Shown in pieces: positions 6,302-7,996 of a stretch of 7,996 bases of DNA (positions are counted from its first letter, which is position 1; every line of letters starts with the position of its first letter). The stretch comes from Candidatus Saccharimonadia bacterium (GTDB lineage: Bacteria > Patescibacteriota > Saccharimonadia > Saccharimonadales > Saccharimonadaceae). Below the pieces are notes generated by a model that worked only from the letters and a program-made list of their open reading frames with translations, did no database searches and was not told the origin of the DNA. A program made the translations under genes and the position numbers. The stretch is taken from assembly GCA_023257145.1 (NCBI GenBank), contig JALRDA010000107.1, forward strand, positions 1-7,996, in the 5' to 3' direction.

Positions 6302-6307
6302 ATTGTA
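6302..6307 (-). promoter_or_regulatory. Candidate -10 box of smpB
   Basis: TACAAT on the minus strand ends ten bases before the smpB ATG. No convincing -35 and no TGn extension are present. AGGGG lies in the gap but would sit at or before the expected start of transcription, so its use as a Shine-Dalgarno is unclear. Confidence 0.35.
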
Positions 6308-6340
6308 CTCTAGTGACCGCGAACCAAAAAGTATTGGCAA

Positions 6341-6386
6341 ATGAAAAGGCACCCCGAATACTGACGATTGCCAGTATTCGGGGTGC
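6341..6386 (-). terminator. Strong intrinsic terminator after the 280-residue gene
   Basis: A perfect 15-pair inverted repeat (6349-6363 with 6372-6386) has an eight-base loop. Read on the minus strand it is followed by CTTTTCATTT. It starts 12 bases after the stop codon of the minus-strand gene, so it should end that transcript before smpB. The plus-strand side lacks a T run. Confidence 0.8.
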
Positions 6387-6397
6387 ATGGTTCTCTC

Positions 6398-7240
6398 TTA
6401 GGAAGACTGATCTTGCAGACTCAGTAGCATTCTTTTAAGTTCGGCTTCTGATCCTGCGAGATCTTCGATATCGACGCCCCATTCTAGTGGCTGGGTGATT
6501 TGCAGCTGGCGCTCCTGAAGGAGCGTATTGCTACTTGTCTCGTAGATTGACAGTTTCCAGGCGTGGGGCATTCGATCGTGAGACGGAAGGCAGCGCTTTA
6601 AACTGTACTTGTCAATATCGACGATGTCGTAGGTCGTCCATTTGGGCTCGGGTGGCGTGGTGTATGGGATGACAACCATGCCGTTAAGGTCGAGCTTTTC
6701 CCTTTTATACAGAACGGCCATCGCTGTATGGATGATGGGCCATTCGATATCAAGGATCTGCTGAACGGTCTGCAGGTAGAAATATCCACCCCAGAACCCT
6801 GCTCCGGTGCCGGCCTCGATCATTACATGATGTTGTGCGAACGTCGCCAAGACTTCGATAGCCCTTACGACGTATAGCACGGTCTCTTTGCTGTCTCCAT
6901 CCTCGGGCTTATCAGCCACCCTTTCGAGGTGATTTTGTAGTTCTTGTCGGCGCATTTCCATGACGACCGGTCTTGTCTCGCATGCGTTGGCATCGCGGCC
7001 GTGGACGGTGTAAATACGTCCGCAGCCATCGATATTCCAGCCAATACCTTCGATAAAGTCGCAGTCGCACATGACGCGATACTCTTGAAGTGGCTGATTG
7101 TGCGCCGCATCACTGTTAAGAAAGTAGGTCACTTCGACCCAGGCTACCTCATGCCCGTTCACAACGAATGAACGAATGACTCGGTACGAATGATTAGACT
7201 GCGTCGCTTTAACATATGCTGGGACAAGCTGCATTATCAT
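6398..7240 (-). CDS. Hypothetical protein, 280 residues
   Basis: I cannot assign a family. It has no signal peptide or membrane segment. The N-terminal part (about 18-95) looks beta-rich and holds four cysteines, C58-D-C60, C73 and C87, that could bind metal. A helical linker spans about 95-140. Residues about 153-193 have a helix-helix-hairpin pattern ending in KLDLNGMVVIPY that resembles a winged helix; this is a weak, inferred reading. The C-terminus (about 258-280) is a charged amphipathic helix. The ATG at 7240 is preceded at nine bases by AGGAG. A spaced promoter lies upstream and a strong terminator follows, so it is a single-gene unit. Confidence 0.8.
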   Translation of the reverse strand: MIMQLVPAYVKATQSNHSYRVIRSFVVNGHEVAWVEVTYFLNSDAAHNQPLQEYRVMCDCDFIEGIGWNIDGCGRIYTVHGRDANACETRPVVMEMRRQELQNHLERVADKPEDGDSKETVLYVVRAIEVLATFAQHHVMIEAGTGAGFWGGYFYLQTVQQILDIEWPIIHTAMAVLYKREKLDLNGMVVIPYTTPPEPKWTTYDIVDIDKYSLKRCLPSHDRMPHAWKLSIYETSSNTLLQERQLQITQPLEWGVDIEDLAGSEAELKRMLLSLQDQSS

Positions 7241-7249
7241 TTTGCATCA

Positions 7250-7254
7250 CTCCT
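7250..7254 (-). promoter_or_regulatory. Shine-Dalgarno AGGAG of the 280-residue gene
   Basis: On the minus strand AGGAG lies nine bases before ATG 7240. It supports that start over the out-of-frame ATG overlapping the spacer and over the ATG two codons downstream. Confidence 0.6.
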
Positions 7255-7297
7255 AAATAGAGAGAACGATAGTTCGATTGAAAAACTATATAGTATC

Positions 7298-7326
7298 TTT
7301 ATATAATTAAATTAATAAAATGTAAA
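7298..7326 (-). promoter_or_regulatory. Sigma70-type promoter of the 280-residue gene
   Basis: On the minus strand TTTACA (7326-7321) and TATAAA (7303-7298) are separated by a 17-base AT-only spacer. Initiation near 7291 would give a leader of about 50 bases. The surrounding stretch (about 7280-7325) is strongly AT-rich, and other -10-like hexamers in it (TACTAT, TATATA) make the exact box uncertain. Confidence 0.45.
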
Positions 7327-7365
7327 GGATCACCAAGTGTGTATCGGTATATTTATCTGGCTCTG

Positions 7366-7374
7366 TGCTAGACT
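7366..7374 (+). promoter_or_regulatory. Extended -10 promoter of the glycosyltransferase gene
   Basis: TGC TAGACT ends 11 bases before the ATG at 7386, with no -35 or Shine-Dalgarno. The TGTGCTA core and the 11-base gap match the promoter before the pilin-like gene at 136-144. Confidence 0.5.
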
Positions 7375-7385
7375 AATAACAGTTT

Positions 7386-7996
7386 ATGGATAAAAAATTA
7401 ATAGTGAATATGGTGTCCGAAAGTGACATTACAGTCCAGGGTCATGGCGTTCATACGGCGTATGATGAAATGGCCTCTGCACTGGAAAAAAGAACTGACG
7501 TCGAAATCATTCGCGGTAAGTTTGGCGAAGAGGTTGAATGTGACGTGATTCATATGCATACATTTGGAACGTATGCATGGCGTAAAATGGCCCAAAATGG
7601 TCCAAAGAAAGTCGTCTCGGCACATGTTGTTCCTGCGTCGCTAGTAGGATCAATCATTTTGGCAAAATACTGGCTGTTTGCGGCGCGTCGTTTTTTACGC
7701 TGGTTTTATAATCGCGCGGACAAGGTATTGGCCGTTTCAAATATGGTGGCCGAAACGCTCCACAAAGAGTTGTATGTGCCGCTTGATAAGATTGAAGTGT
7801 TTTATAACACCATTGATATGAGCAGGTTTGTGTCGACCGCCGAACAAAAAGCGGCTGCACGAAAAAAAATAGGTATTAAGTCGAATGACTTTGTCGTGCT
7901 TGGTAACGGTCAGGTTCAGCCTCGCAAGCGTTTCGATATATTCGTTGAGCTAGCCAAGCAAATGCCAGACGTGAAATTTATTTGGGTTGGCGGAAT
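7386..7996 (+). CDS. GT-B glycosyltransferase, family 4-like (5' part, runs off the end)
   Basis: The first 203 residues are open to the window edge; such enzymes are usually about 350-400 residues. They transfer a sugar from a nucleotide donor to a lipid or glycan at the cytoplasmic face of the membrane; the acceptor is not evident. Visible features: the glycine-rich N-terminal loop GHGVHTAYDEM (19-29), DVIHMHTFG (53-61), VVSAHVVPAS (76-85), a basic-hydrophobic helix AKYWLFAARRFLRWFYNR (93-110) likely to touch the membrane, ADKVLAVSNMVAE (111-123), VFYNTIDMSRF (138-148), and the start of the donor-binding domain with GNGQVQPRKRFDIFVELA (173-190) and FIWVGG. It is divergent from the 280-residue gene across 145 bases. 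Confidence 0.9.
   Translation, partial: MDKKLIVNMVSESDITVQGHGVHTAYDEMASALEKRTDVEIIRGKFGEEVECDVIHMHTFGTYAWRKMAQNGPKKVVSAHVVPASLVGSIILAKYWLFAARRFLRWFYNRADKVLAVSNMVAETLHKELYVPLDKIEVFYNTIDMSRFVSTAEQKAAARKKIGIKSNDFVVLGNGQVQPRKRFDIFVELAKQMPDVKFIWVGG

Noticed and set aside
6349..6386. Long inverted repeat as a mobile-element end or attachment site
   Set aside because: Its position just after a stop codon and the T-rich tract on the minus strand make it an ordinary, if strong, terminator; no transposase or target duplication is seen.
1..7996. Alternative genetic code with UGA as glycine (as in Gracilibacteria/SR1)
   Set aside because: xth, smpB and the HAD gene have no in-frame TGA, their glycines are GGN, and the 139-residue gene ends in TGA directly before a terminator.

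Overview
The window looks like a chromosomal stretch from a small-genome bacterium of the Patescibacteria (CPR) type, most plausibly a Saccharibacteria (TM7) relative. That placement is an inference. It rests on the compact layout with convergent overlapping stops, several genes that seem to lack leaders, a PilX-like type IV pilin fusion, and the N-terminus of the NnrD-like protein. The genetic code looks standard: TAA, TAG and TGA all serve as stops, and conserved genes (xth, smpB) have no in-frame TGA. A UGA-recoding lineage is therefore unlikely.

Layout, left to right. A tRNA-Leu(CAA) with its own intrinsic terminator opens the window. Next is a large surface protein on the + strand: a type IV pilin N-terminus followed by an RCC1-type beta-propeller that carries a ricin-B-type beta-trefoil between two blades. 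It meets, stop to stop, a two-gene minus-strand unit: a HAD-IB phosphatase followed by a degenerate NnrD (ADP-dependent NAD(P)H-hydrate dehydratase)-like protein. A small unknown gene is divergent from this unit and convergent with xth (exonuclease III / AP endonuclease). An unknown basic 139-residue protein follows, with its own promoter, ribosome binding site and terminator. Then come smpB (trans-translation), an unknown 280-residue gene with a very strong terminator, and the 5' part of a GT-B glycosyltransferase that runs off the end.

The genes are mostly single transcription units with mixed orientation, so the window is not one pathway. xth (DNA repair) and smpB (ribosome rescue) are housekeeping. 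The pilin-propeller-lectin fusion is the standout: it has the make-up of a pilus-tip adhesin, which would fit an organism that must attach to a host cell or to surfaces.

A second theme is gene starts. Five genes have an extended -10 box (TGn plus a TANANT-like hexamer) only 6 to 11 bases before the ATG, which predicts leaderless or nearly leaderless mRNAs. Two genes of unknown function instead have spaced -35/-10 promoters, longer leaders and clear Shine-Dalgarno sequences. No mobile element, CRISPR array or rRNA was seen. No gene-free stretch exceeds about 150 bases.
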